Below, one piece after another: positions 1 through 6,445 of a stretch of 7,386 nt of DNA; position 1 is the stretch's first letter, and each line of letters opens with the position of its first letter. The stretch spans positions 1 to 7,386 of the forward strand of contig JANXOO010000653.1 of assembly GCA_025353525.1 (NCBI GenBank). Direction: 5' to 3'. This DNA comes from Schlesneria sp. (GTDB lineage: Bacteria; Planctomycetota; Planctomycetia; Planctomycetales; Planctomycetaceae). The notes under the pieces are model-generated. The model did not search any database and was not told where the DNA came from. It saw only the letters and a list, made by a program, of their open reading frames with translations. The translations under genes and the position numbers were made by a program.

Positions 1-428
1 TATTCTATGAGCGGGACGATGTCTGGTTCCTTTCAGCCCATCGATCGCCTTTTTATCCGGGAACCGGCCAAAAGGATGAAACCGGTACCGGAAAGGGGCT
101 CGGAACAAAATTCAACCTGCCGGTTGCGTTCGGGACATCTCGCAAGGAATATCTGGCCAGGTTTGAATCGCTCCTGACCGATGCGGCTGCCAGGTGTCGG
201 CCGGAAATGGTGCTCATCAGCGCGGGATTCGACGCACACGCTCAAGACCCGATCGGTTCGCTCGGCCTTGAAACGGAAGACTTCCAAACGCTGACAACGC
301 TTGTCGTACAAGTTGCTGAAACGTACTGCAATGGCCGAATCGTCAGTTGTCTTGAAGGTGGTTATCACGTCCAGCGTCTGGCCGAATCGGTCGCCTGCCA
401 TCTGAAAACACTGCTGCAAGACCCGTGA
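1..428 (+). CDS. Histone deacetylase / acetoin-utilisation family deacetylase, C-terminal part (5' truncated)
   Basis: This is a partial gene, open at the left edge; the reading frame begins at base 3 and gives 141 residues before TGA. The family are zinc-dependent amidohydrolases that remove acyl groups from lysine, acetylpolyamines or other small amides; the bacterial substrate is usually unknown and cannot be read here. Visible landmarks are FYPGTG (residues 17-22), ISAGFDAH with the metal-binding Asp at 77, the following DPIGSLGL segment, and EGGY with the expected catalytic Tyr at 121. The N-terminal half, with the active-site His pair and the other two zinc ligands, lies outside the window. 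No signal peptide or extra domain is seen after the catalytic part, so the protein ends normally. It converges on the small minus-strand gene, 39 bases away, with no convincing terminator between them. Family assignment is firm; subfamily and substrate are not. Confidence 0.93.
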   Translation, partial: FYERDDVWFLSAHRSPFYPGTGQKDETGTGKGLGTKFNLPVAFGTSRKEYLARFESLLTDAAARCRPEMVLISAGFDAHAQDPIGSLGLETEDFQTLTTLVVQVAETYCNGRIVSCLEGGYHVQRLAESVACHLKTLLQDP

Positions 429-467
429 AACGTGCTGCGACGCGAGGCCCGCTGCGGTGTGGGACTG

Positions 468-755
468 TTAGCGCACGGATTCCGGGGTTCCTTGCGGCGA
501 CTGAGCCCGCAATGTCGCAATGTCGGCGCTATTAGCCGTCAGCTTCGGGGCAATCAGTGCGCGATCAGTTTTTGCCAGCCGCTTTGATTTGCTGCGGAAA
601 TGCGATGTGAATTCGGGGTCCAGCGACGGCGGATCTCCGCGGTTCAATCGCTGGATTCGAAATGGTTGCAAATCGTGCCATAAGCTGGAACATCCCAGGG
701 AGGGAAGGGCCAGACAGACGATTGTACATACGAGTACTGTTCTCGACGAAACCAT
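468..755 (-). CDS. Small putative lipoprotein / secreted protein, 95 aa
   Basis: A short protein with a hydrophobic N-terminal segment (about residues 6-20) ending in SLGC. Cys22 could be a lipidated Cys, although Ser rather than Leu at the -3 position makes the lipobox imperfect. After it comes HDLQPFRIQRLNRG, then a hydrophilic, low-order tail with no recognisable domain. From memory, short planctomycete lipoproteins often carry an 'LxPHRLxRLNRG'-like stretch, so I read this as a member of that poorly described group; no function can be given. The start at 753-755 is supported by GGAGG nine bases upstream on the minus strand and by a plausible promoter further out. It converges on the deacetylase gene. 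The opposite-strand frame over the same region lacks such signals. I am moderately sure the gene is real. Confidence 0.62.
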   Translation of the reverse strand: MVSSRTVLVCTIVCLALPSLGCSSLWHDLQPFRIQRLNRGDPPSLDPEFTSHFRSKSKRLAKTDRALIAPKLTANSADIATLRAQSPQGTPESVR

Positions 756-812
756 CGCCAGGAACCTCCAGCAGCATAAGCCGTCATTGTTTTGTCAGGG
801 GAGAGTGGCAGA

Positions 813-841
813 CGTATAGTGCAAGGTCGAATTTCTGCCAA
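813..841 (-). promoter_or_regulatory. Possible sigma-70-type promoter for the small lipoprotein gene
   Basis: On the minus strand, TTGGCA (836-841) is followed after exactly 17 bases by TATACG (813-818). These match the -35 and -10 consensus at five and four of six positions. Transcription would start near 806, leaving a leader of about 50 bases that contains the GGAGG ribosome site. Position and spacing fit well, but such matches are common by chance and planctomycete promoters are poorly defined. Confidence 0.4.
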
Positions 842-1128
842 GCCGGGTTTTATCGATGTCGAGTTTTTTCAATTGTTTTGCGGCTATCCGTTCAGTCGAC
901 TTCGTTCGACGAACGCCCAGTACCTGACCACGAGCGTTGAACGCGATCGAAGTCGGGCGATGAACGCACGGCTTGCCGGTTCGGTGAGCATTTCGTGACT
1001 CAATTTGATCCCCTTTCCGATTTGCTGGCTCATTCCCGAAGGAAGAATTCAGCCGTAAAGGCTCGATCGCACCGAATCATACTTCGGAAAAGCGAATACA
1101 AATCGGACAGCAGTTAATTTGCAGGGGT
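842..1128. other. Non-coding stretch between divergent small genes
   Basis: Together with the flanking promoter-like elements this belongs to a 468-base gap (756-1223) between two divergently transcribed small genes. Short frames occur on both strands, but none has a convincing ribosome site, domain or plausible amino-acid composition. The only structure I see is an 8-base inverted repeat (897-904 with 948-955) enclosing the dyad CGTTCGACGAACG (903-915). An 8-base pairing over this distance is expected several times in a window this size, so I do not call an RNA gene. Confidence 0.5.
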
Positions 1129-1145
1129 TTGGCATAACGATTGCT
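1129..1145 (+). promoter_or_regulatory. Sigma-54-like -24/-12 element
   Basis: The 17 bases TTGGCATAACGATTGCT match the RpoN consensus YTGGCACGNNNNTTGCW except at two positions of the -24 box. The invariant GG (1131-1132) and GC (1143-1144) are exactly 12 bases apart, as required. Transcription would start near 1156, about 68 bases before the ATG of the zinc-ribbon gene, and the orientation is correct. The perfect palindrome CAATCGCGATTG (1148-1159) overlaps the predicted start and could be an operator. No enhancer-type upstream sites were recognised. Chance occurrence of a match this good in the window is not negligible. Confidence 0.33.
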
Positions 1146-1223
1146 GGCAATCGCGATTGGTGACAGGCGTTCGTGCCATCCCCGCGGGAATCCTGATGTC
1201 AACGACGTGTTCGAGAGTAATAA

Positions 1224-1526
1224 ATGAAGAAACTGACGCTCTCTAAACCGACCTGGTACTGTCCACATTGCGTTCGGGAGAAACTCGTTCCCGCCAATAG
1301 CGTTAAGTGGTCCGAGGTGGCGTGGCTCGCGTTGTCCCTTTGGCCGTGGAAGTGCAACTGCTGCTTTCACAGGTATCTTCGCGGAGTGATTGGATTCAGT
1401 CTCAGCCAGTCCGAGCGGTCCGAATCATTGCCGACAGACGCGGAACATCCGCAGACTCAAACATTCCCCCTGCTCCAGAGGCTTCGCCGCCGGCGATCAG
1501 CAATCAAACCGCATTCGGTACCATAA
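1224..1526 (+). CDS. Small zinc-ribbon protein, 100 aa
   Basis: A short protein with two CxxC knuckles, CPHC at residues 13-16 and CNCC at 44-47, separated by 27 residues. This is the layout of a zinc ribbon in which four Cys bind one zinc. The second knuckle sits in LWPWKCNCCFHRY, resembling the 'RPYRCxxCxxRF' ends of many small bacterial zinc-ribbon proteins. The linker SEVAWLALSLWPW is hydrophobic and tryptophan-rich; it may pack on the ribbon or on a membrane, but is too short and broken for a confident helix. The last 45 or so residues are polar, Arg-rich and probably disordered. The ribosome site is weak (GAGAG a few bases upstream), but the start is the only sensible one because the first knuckle follows closely. 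The gene ends in TAA nine bases before the end of the convergent permease gene. Function is unknown. The Cys spacing is the main support for its being real. Confidence 0.6.
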   Translation: MKKLTLSKPTWYCPHCVREKLVPANSVKWSEVAWLALSLWPWKCNCCFHRYLRGVIGFSLSQSERSESLPTDAEHPQTQTFPLLQRLRRRRSAIKPHSVP

Positions 1527-1535
1527 TACCGGATT

Positions 1536-3122
1536 TCACCTGGTTCCCAATTCCTGCAACCGGGCGGCGATCATCATTTGAAAGACAAAGCAGACCAGGC
1601 CCGTGAGGATCCAGATTGTGATCGTCGCAGGCAGGTTTCCCCAACTGTCCACCGCTTGTCGTTGTCCGAAGGACGCGACTGCAAATGCAACAGGGCAGCA
1701 CCCGCTGAGTGGCCCCATCAGAAAGAATGCCAGCGGCAGCGCGCCCCATTTGACGAACAGGCTGAGCAGTGCGATCAAATGCAAAAATACCAGAAACGCC
1801 ATGATGACGCCCCAGAACGCAGGTTCGATCAACGACCTCAATACGGCCTCCGGCGTGACGTTGAGTTGCATCACTGCAAGGCCAAGACACAGCAGCGCGG
1901 GGGTCAAACCCAGCATGCACCCGATCGCCTTCGAATATCCGACGTAGGGAATGGATCGCGGCAACATCAGTAGCGACGACATCGTCTGCATTCGGATTTC
2001 GTCGTGAAAAACACGTGATGCCGAGATGCACGATTCCACAACAAAAGCAAATAACATGCAACCGAAAAAGATCTCGCCGACGCGTGTGAAATCGAAACCC
2101 AGTACGCTTCCATAGATATTCGAAATACCGCCGATGCCAGCGAACAGTCCCAGATAGGCAATCAATTTCACGACGAACAACAAGTAGCCGCCACCGATGA
2201 ATTGAAAGTCTTTCCAGACAAACGGGTTCACCCAGCACCGACCGGGGCTGAGAAATTTCATCCGACTGGTCGATTTGACGACTCCGCCGCGTGTCGTTCC
2301 ACCGGGCGCAGCGTTGTTAACGCTGGGTCCAAACAACAGCCACGCCAATCCGAAAAAGAAAATACCGACACCAATGTTCGAAAGAACCTGTTTGGTGAAT
2401 ACCGGTTCGTTGAAGCCGGTCGTTGTTACTTTGGTCAATTCCTTCAGGACGGACGATTCTTCGATCCATTCGAGCGAGTTCAGGATGGCAGACATCCACC
2501 CGTTTGTTTTGGTCCAACCCGACGCCTTCAGAAACGTCAATTCCGCAGTCGCAACGACAGGAGAAACCGAGTGCATGACCATCAGCACGGTTGTCACCGC
2601 TGCCGCATTTCCGCCCCTTTGAAACACGACAGAACACACCAGGCCCGTGTTAGCGAGCAACACCGTATACGCCATCAGGTCGACATAAGCGGCAATGATC
2701 TGCTGCGTCGTCACCCCCCCGAGCGTCACGGCCAGCAGCATGAAGGGAAACTGGACGATCAACAGCAGAATCACCTGAATCAACCGGCTGGTCGATTTGC
2801 CTAGCAGAATGCCAAGATGGTTCAGGCCCGCCATCTGCAGCAGGCCGATTGTTTCTTCTTCTTTTTCTTCCGTGATGGCCGAAGAAAAATAGCCGACTCC
2901 CGCACAGCTGATGAACAGAACGTTCAGCCATACAATGTGTTCGAAGAACTGCAGGCCCGGAGCACCAAACATCGAGCTCCAGATTGTCGCCCACAACATC
3001 GACAGATAGATAAACCCGACGAATGCCAGGCGGAACACATGGTTACGCAACTGCCGCGCATCCAGCCTGAGGGCTCGCGTCAACAGTGCGATCAATCCGA
3101 AATACATATGTCTGCCCGACAT
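1536..3122 (-). CDS. ABC-2-type transporter permease, 528 aa, probable fused two-half protein
   Basis: This is the membrane channel of an ABC-2-type exporter, partner of the ATPase encoded just upstream on the same strand. I count about 12 hydrophobic segments: near residues 31-51, 64-82, 113-135, 143-167, 174-192, 249-265, 311-333, 349-366, 398-418, 434-455, 459-485 and 499-520. The two halves look alike. Each opens with a short amphipathic stretch (LDARQLRNHVF near 20-30; NPFVWKDFQF near 299-308), and each carries an acidic coupling-type motif after the second helix (EEKEEETIGLLQMAGL, 85-100; FHDEIRMQTMSSLLMLP, 372-388). One polypeptide may thus supply both transmembrane halves. Substrate is unknown. 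The start could be Met1 at 3122, where AGGGA abuts the ATG, or Met6 at 3107; neither has an ideal ribosome site, and an in-frame TAG just upstream rules out a longer form. It follows the ATPase gene after 49 bases. Confidence 0.88.
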   Translation of the reverse strand: MSGRHMYFGLIALLTRALRLDARQLRNHVFRLAFVGFIYLSMLWATIWSSMFGAPGLQFFEHIVWLNVLFISCAGVGYFSSAITEEKEEETIGLLQMAGLNHLGILLGKSTSRLIQVILLLIVQFPFMLLAVTLGGVTTQQIIAAYVDLMAYTVLLANTGLVCSVVFQRGGNAAAVTTVLMVMHSVSPVVATAELTFLKASGWTKTNGWMSAILNSLEWIEESSVLKELTKVTTTGFNEPVFTKQVLSNIGVGIFFFGLAWLLFGPSVNNAAPGGTTRGGVVKSTSRMKFLSPGRCWVNPFVWKDFQFIGGGYLLFVVKLIAYLGLFAGIGGISNIYGSVLGFDFTRVGEIFFGCMLFAFVVESCISASRVFHDEIRMQTMSSLLMLPRSIPYVGYSKAIGCMLGLTPALLCLGLAVMQLNVTPEAVLRSLIEPAFWGVIMAFLVFLHLIALLSLFVKWGALPLAFFLMGPLSGCCPVAFAVASFGQRQAVDSWGNLPATITIWILTGLVCFVFQMMIAARLQELGTR

Positions 3123-3171
3123 TCCCTATTCAAATGATTGCCACGAAGTGCTGAGCGCATCCCGGGAGACT

Positions 3172-4140
3172 TCATTTGACACCCTTTGTTGTCAGATCCA
3201 TGAACGCATCGTTGAGGTGTCGTTTGTCTTCTGTAAACCCGATGATCGGGGCACCAAGATCGAGCAGGCCGCGCAGCAGACTGTTGGTGTCAGTCATTGT
3301 CCAGTCGTACGAAACACGATAGTCGGGACGGCCTTCCACCTGATCCGCGTCAACCACGCCGGGCAATCCCTTGATGCGATCGACGATCCCGTCGACGACA
3401 GAACCGAGCGTCACACGCCACGTTGGATGAACGTTCGTCGACGTTTGCAGACCACTCATCGTGCCGCTGTACATCACCTTGCCTTTATCGATGATTGTCA
3501 CAGCGTCGCATAGCTCTGCCAGTTCCGGAAGGATGTGCGAACTGATGAAGATCGTTTTTCCCATCGAGCGAAGTGCTTTCAGGATTTCCATCAACTCGAT
3601 TCGGGCTCGCGGATCAAGTCCCGATGCGGGTTCATCGAGCAACAGCAAATCAGGATCGTTGACCAGTACACGGGCCAAACTGGTTCGCTGTTGCATACCG
3701 CGTGACAGTCCGCTGATCAGGTCGTTTTTGCGGCCTTCCATGTCTGTCAGTGCCAGCACTTCATCAATGACACGGGTTCGCTGGGCAAACGGAAGTCCGT
3801 ACGCAGCGGCGAAGAAATCGAGATATTCGTAGACGGTCATCTGCCGATAGGTGCTGAAGTGATCGGGCATGAATCCGATCTTGCGGCGGACCATCTTCTG
3901 TTCGTCAACAACATCGTGACCGAAGACTTTCACGATTCCGAATTGTGGCCGAAGCAACGTGCAGATGATCTTGAGCGATGTCGTTTTGCCCGCACCGTTA
4001 GGCCCGACAAAGCCGTGCAGCGATTGCGGCATCACTTTGAAACTGACGTGATCGAGTGCACGTCGACCCTTGAATGAATGGACGACATCATCGACTTCAA
4101 TCACGGGACGCGTTGAACTTCCGTTCGTCGAACTGCTCAT
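3172..4140 (-). CDS. ABC transporter ATP-binding protein (ABC-2 exporter class), 322 aa
   Basis: This cytoplasmic ATPase would drive the adjacent permease. Motifs in order: Walker A GPNGAGKTT at 46-54, Q-loop region IGFMPDHFSTY at 88-98, signature LSRGMQQR at 145-152, Walker B LLLLDEP at 165-171, D-loop SGLD at 173-176, and the switch His at 202 in ISSHIL. The usual Gln of the Q-loop is replaced by Asp93, a variant I recall from ABC-2 ATPases of planctomycetes and related bacteria. A C-terminal domain of about 95 residues follows the nucleotide-binding domain, as in many ABC-2 and CcmA-like ATPases. All catalytic residues except the Q-loop Gln are standard, so ATP hydrolysis is expected. The start is preceded by a weak AAGAG seven bases upstream; the first 12 residues are Ser/Thr-rich and may be a tail. 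Gaps of 118 bases to the upstream gene and 49 to the downstream one suggest one transcription unit. Family assignment is secure; substrate is unknown. Confidence 0.95.
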   Translation of the reverse strand: MSSSTNGSSTRPVIEVDDVVHSFKGRRALDHVSFKVMPQSLHGFVGPNGAGKTTSLKIICTLLRPQFGIVKVFGHDVVDEQKMVRRKIGFMPDHFSTYRQMTVYEYLDFFAAAYGLPFAQRTRVIDEVLALTDMEGRKNDLISGLSRGMQQRTSLARVLVNDPDLLLLDEPASGLDPRARIELMEILKALRSMGKTIFISSHILPELAELCDAVTIIDKGKVMYSGTMSGLQTSTNVHPTWRVTLGSVVDGIVDRIKGLPGVVDADQVEGRPDYRVSYDWTMTDTNSLLRGLLDLGAPIIGFTEDKRHLNDAFMDLTTKGVK

Positions 4141-4182
4141 CGGTGGGCTCTTATCATATTGAAATGAGATCGATCACTTGTG

Positions 4183-4227
4183 CTTCGCCACATTCGGACA
4201 TGACCGCAGGACCATCTCGTGGCGAAG
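4183..4227 (-). repeat. 9-base inverted repeat in the gap between membrane protein and ATPase genes
   Basis: CTTCGCCAC (4183-4191) pairs perfectly with GTGGCGAAG (4219-4227) around a 27-base loop. It sits wholly in the 118-base gap of the minus-strand cassette, just after the stop of the membrane-protein gene and about 40 bases before the ATPase start. In the transcript it could form a hairpin that protects or separates the two messages. No U-tract follows it, so it is not a standard intrinsic terminator. A 9-base pairing at this distance is expected about once per window by chance; its place between genes is the only support. Confidence 0.3.
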
Positions 4228-4258
4228 TAGTGCCAGGTCCACAGGGGGCGAACCCGAT

Positions 4259-6178
4259 TCAGGGTGTTTTGGCATCCGACATCGACAGGTTGATACAGTA
4301 CAGCACGCGTCCCTCCTGGTGAGCCAGTCGTTTGTTCTGGATCGCAAATTCACCAGGCGCCTTCGCATACAAAAAGACCCGAACCACGTTCGGAGTTAAC
4401 CGCACTTGTTCAGCATCGGTTTCGCGACTGACGCTCAGGCTGCGCGACAGTAGTAAATCGTACATTTGCCCATAACGATCTGATACTGAGATTTTCGTTC
4501 CGTTGTCGTAGCCGTTTCCGTAGCCATAGCGATAAAGATTGCCATACCGGTTTTGTTTTTCGGAGACGCGCAGCATACCGACGACATTGCCCGCTTCACT
4601 CGACATGACCAGCGCATCGTCTTTCCAGGTCAGGGAATAAAAAGTGTTGCCGACCAAAGCGTACTGTTTTTCGACGTCGTCTCGCTTCAGTCCCTGGACA
4701 TCAAATTCCAGTTCTGTCACTCGACCGTCCTGCATTTTGGAAGATGTCAGAGTCAGTTGCGGCCCGGCAAAAGCGATCTTCGTCCGTGATGCCAGTTCAC
4801 GATTGGAAAAAGGAGGGATATCGACATTGAAGACCGCTTCGGCCCCGTTATTGATGAAGCCTTTGACCTGTTCGTATTCGTTGCAGGTCGAGTAGAGCGA
4901 TCCGAATGCGTTGTGCCGTATTTCATAGTACGCACCCGAGGTCACAAAGATATTCGACCAACTGGAAACATCCATTTGTCCATCCGGCAGCGGCCTGGCA
5001 ATGGCGACGGAATGCACAGCGGTTGACTCGCCGTACCCGCGCTGGCCGACGTATGAAAAGAGCAAGCTGAACAGTGCCACAGTTCCCAACAACCCGGCAT
5101 AGACAATCCGAAAGTCCGACCACTTTTTTCCGAGCAAATAGCAACCTGGAAAGACCAGTCCGATATAGACCCAGAACATGAAATGTAACAGCACCCAATT
5201 GTGCTCGGGCTTTGTCATATCTTTGAGCTGGCTGAGAAAGGAATTGGATTTGAAAGGATCGGTCCCTTCGCCATATCCGGGATTCGGATTACGTTGAACC
5301 GACTGTGATTCGTCGACCTGATCGACAATGTCATCTGTTTTTTCCGTCGTATTCGGCGACTGGTAGTTTTTGGGAAGCAATGCGCAGATCTGCAGCAGTT
5401 CACCATCTCCGAATTGCGAGCGAGTCATCGGGACCCGAACAATTCGGCCAGCTCCGTACATCTGGTCGTCGAGTGGAGATTTGAGGACGCTCATGGGCCC
5501 CGTGAAATCGGGGAATTTGCCGCTGACGTCGTGCAGGACAACAACGGTTCCGCCCAGATAGACCCAATCGAGAAATGATTGCCGTCGGGCTTCTTCCCAG
5601 CGAGGAATGTGATCCAGAGCGACCAGTTGCAAGGCATCGGTCGCGGTGACAAAGGGTGGAAACAGGTTGTCAGGCAAGTGAAATTTGATGGGGCCTCCTT
5701 TGGCGGAGACCGAATTCGGATCGTCCAGGATTATCCGCTGGTATTTCGCCAACCTCGGAGACTGCAACGGAAAGCTGCCCCCGTGCCAACTGACTTGCCA
5801 GGTTTCCGCGCTGTAACTCGCCTCAATCGTGACATAGGGGTAGAACTGGACCCATTTGGACGAATTAGGAGCGAGAGTGACGGGTTCTACAATCGCGGCG
5901 TCAACGGTTCCCGCTCCCCCCAAAGATTTTCGCAACTGGACTTCGCCGTTGAACGGTTGCGGAGTCGGATTATTGACCAGTACGGAAAGGACATTGAATC
6001 GATGCGAAGCAACCTTTCCGTTAAACCCCCACTTGTAGTCAGAGACATCCAGTGCCGATGCAACCGACGCAAGACACATCCACACGGCGCCAATCCAAAG
6101 GCTCCGAAAAAATGTCGCGCGACGCGAATGATCGCGGAAGAGCCGATCCGGATGCGAATCGGTGAATCGGATTGTCAT
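4259..6178 (-). CDS. Secreted/membrane protein of the ABC cassette with GATase-like extracytoplasmic region, 639 aa
   Basis: First gene of the minus-strand cassette, probably the extracytoplasmic partner of the exporter. A long basic start leads into a hydrophobic segment at about 21-40, with a possible signal-peptidase site after SVASA (38-42). Residues 43-150 look like a beta-sandwich (FNVLSVLVNN, VQFYPYV). About 160-270 resembles the GATase/flavodoxin-like fold of DUF4350-type and GldG-type proteins (FLDWVYLGGTVVVLHD, 202-217), with no catalytic triad seen. A charged, Asn/Pro-rich linker (271-320) precedes two membrane helices near 328-348 and 357-376. A second extracytoplasmic region of about 260 residues, beta-rich with a Tyr/Gly-rich patch (RYGNLYRYGYGNGYDNG, 544-560), ends the protein. 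The start at 6178 has AGGGAGAG nine bases upstream. Some planctomycete genomes, as I recall, carry such proteins beside ABC-2 genes, but I cannot name the family. The domain limits are estimates. Confidence 0.85.
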   Translation of the reverse strand: MTIRFTDSHPDRLFRDHSRRATFFRSLWIGAVWMCLASVASALDVSDYKWGFNGKVASHRFNVLSVLVNNPTPQPFNGEVQLRKSLGGAGTVDAAIVEPVTLAPNSSKWVQFYPYVTIEASYSAETWQVSWHGGSFPLQSPRLAKYQRIILDDPNSVSAKGGPIKFHLPDNLFPPFVTATDALQLVALDHIPRWEEARRQSFLDWVYLGGTVVVLHDVSGKFPDFTGPMSVLKSPLDDQMYGAGRIVRVPMTRSQFGDGELLQICALLPKNYQSPNTTEKTDDIVDQVDESQSVQRNPNPGYGEGTDPFKSNSFLSQLKDMTKPEHNWVLLHFMFWVYIGLVFPGCYLLGKKWSDFRIVYAGLLGTVALFSLLFSYVGQRGYGESTAVHSVAIARPLPDGQMDVSSWSNIFVTSGAYYEIRHNAFGSLYSTCNEYEQVKGFINNGAEAVFNVDIPPFSNRELASRTKIAFAGPQLTLTSSKMQDGRVTELEFDVQGLKRDDVEKQYALVGNTFYSLTWKDDALVMSSEAGNVVGMLRVSEKQNRYGNLYRYGYGNGYDNGTKISVSDRYGQMYDLLLSRSLSVSRETDAEQVRLTPNVVRVFLYAKAPGEFAIQNKRLAHQEGRVLYCINLSMSDAKTP

Positions 6179-6205
6179 GTCGTTACACTCTCCCTAACCG
6201 CAGTC

Positions 6206-6227
6206 CCGGATCTGCCACTCGATCCGG
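6206..6227 (-). repeat. 7-base inverted repeat in the leader of the ABC cassette
   Basis: CCGGATC (6206-6212) and GATCCGG (6221-6227) flank an 8-base spacer, in the untranslated leader just upstream of the AGGGAGAG ribosome site (6188-6195) of the membrane-protein gene. The right arm recurs as GATCCGGAT inside that gene's first codons (6145-6153). It could be a small leader hairpin or an operator. It is short enough to be chance. Confidence 0.22.
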
Positions 6228-6396
6228 ATTTTCGAGTCTGTGGGGCTGCCGGAAATACATCAAGGCATTCCGTCTGTGAACAGGATGCCAATTCCGGCGG
6301 AAAAATGAAATGCACCCGTAAAAAGTTTCCCGTTTCTCTCCGCCGCAGCAATCTGGTTTTCCTGCGTATGAAGGACTATGCTGCCTTTGACGCATA

Positions 6397-6426
6397 TTGA
6401 CATGGCGGTGGAACCGAAACCCTAAT
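6397..6426 (+). promoter_or_regulatory. Possible promoter of the CaMKII-hub-like gene
   Basis: A perfect TTGACA (6397-6402) is followed after 18 bases by CCTAAT (6421-6426), which matches four of six -10 positions. Transcription would start near 6433, leaving only about 13 bases and just enough room for the AGGA ribosome site. That tight leader is a weakness, so the real start may lie elsewhere. The rest of the 267-base divergent region (6179-6445) shows no convincing promoter for the minus-strand cassette. Confidence 0.28.
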
Positions 6427-6445
6427 CGAACAAGGAAACTTGTGA

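Noticed and set aside
429..467. Possible bidirectional terminator between the convergent deacetylase and lipoprotein genes
   Set aside because: No stem longer than a few bases and no T-run on either strand.
819..841. TTGGCA...TTGCA on the minus strand as a second sigma-54 site
   Set aside because: GG and GC are 16 bases apart instead of 12.
897..955. Possible structured RNA from CGACTTCG/CGAAGTCG and inner repeats
   Set aside because: An 8-base pairing over this distance is expected several times per window, and the inner pairing is only 5 bases with uneven bulges.
520..998. Overlapping plus-strand frames across and beyond the small lipoprotein gene
   Set aside because: No ribosome site, domain or export signal; the minus-strand frame has all three supports (signal segment, GGAGG, promoter-like element).
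1077..1370. Minus-strand frame opposite the zinc-ribbon gene
   Set aside because: Its composition is unremarkable and it overlaps the CxxC-bearing frame, which has the better protein signature.
1504..2804. Several long frames overlapping the permease gene on both strands
   Set aside because: Their translations are Cys/Arg/His-rich with no domain, while the 528-residue frame shows 12 hydrophobic segments and ABC-2 motifs.
4153..4158. TATGAT on the minus strand just before the ATPase start, as an internal promoter
   Set aside because: No -35 match at 16-18 bases, and the resulting leader would be very short.
5579..6400. Long plus-strand open frame (273 codons) opposite the cassette's first gene
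   Set aside because: It is antisense to a well-supported gene, has Arg-rich low-sense composition, no domain and no ribosome site; it looks like a by-product of codon bias.
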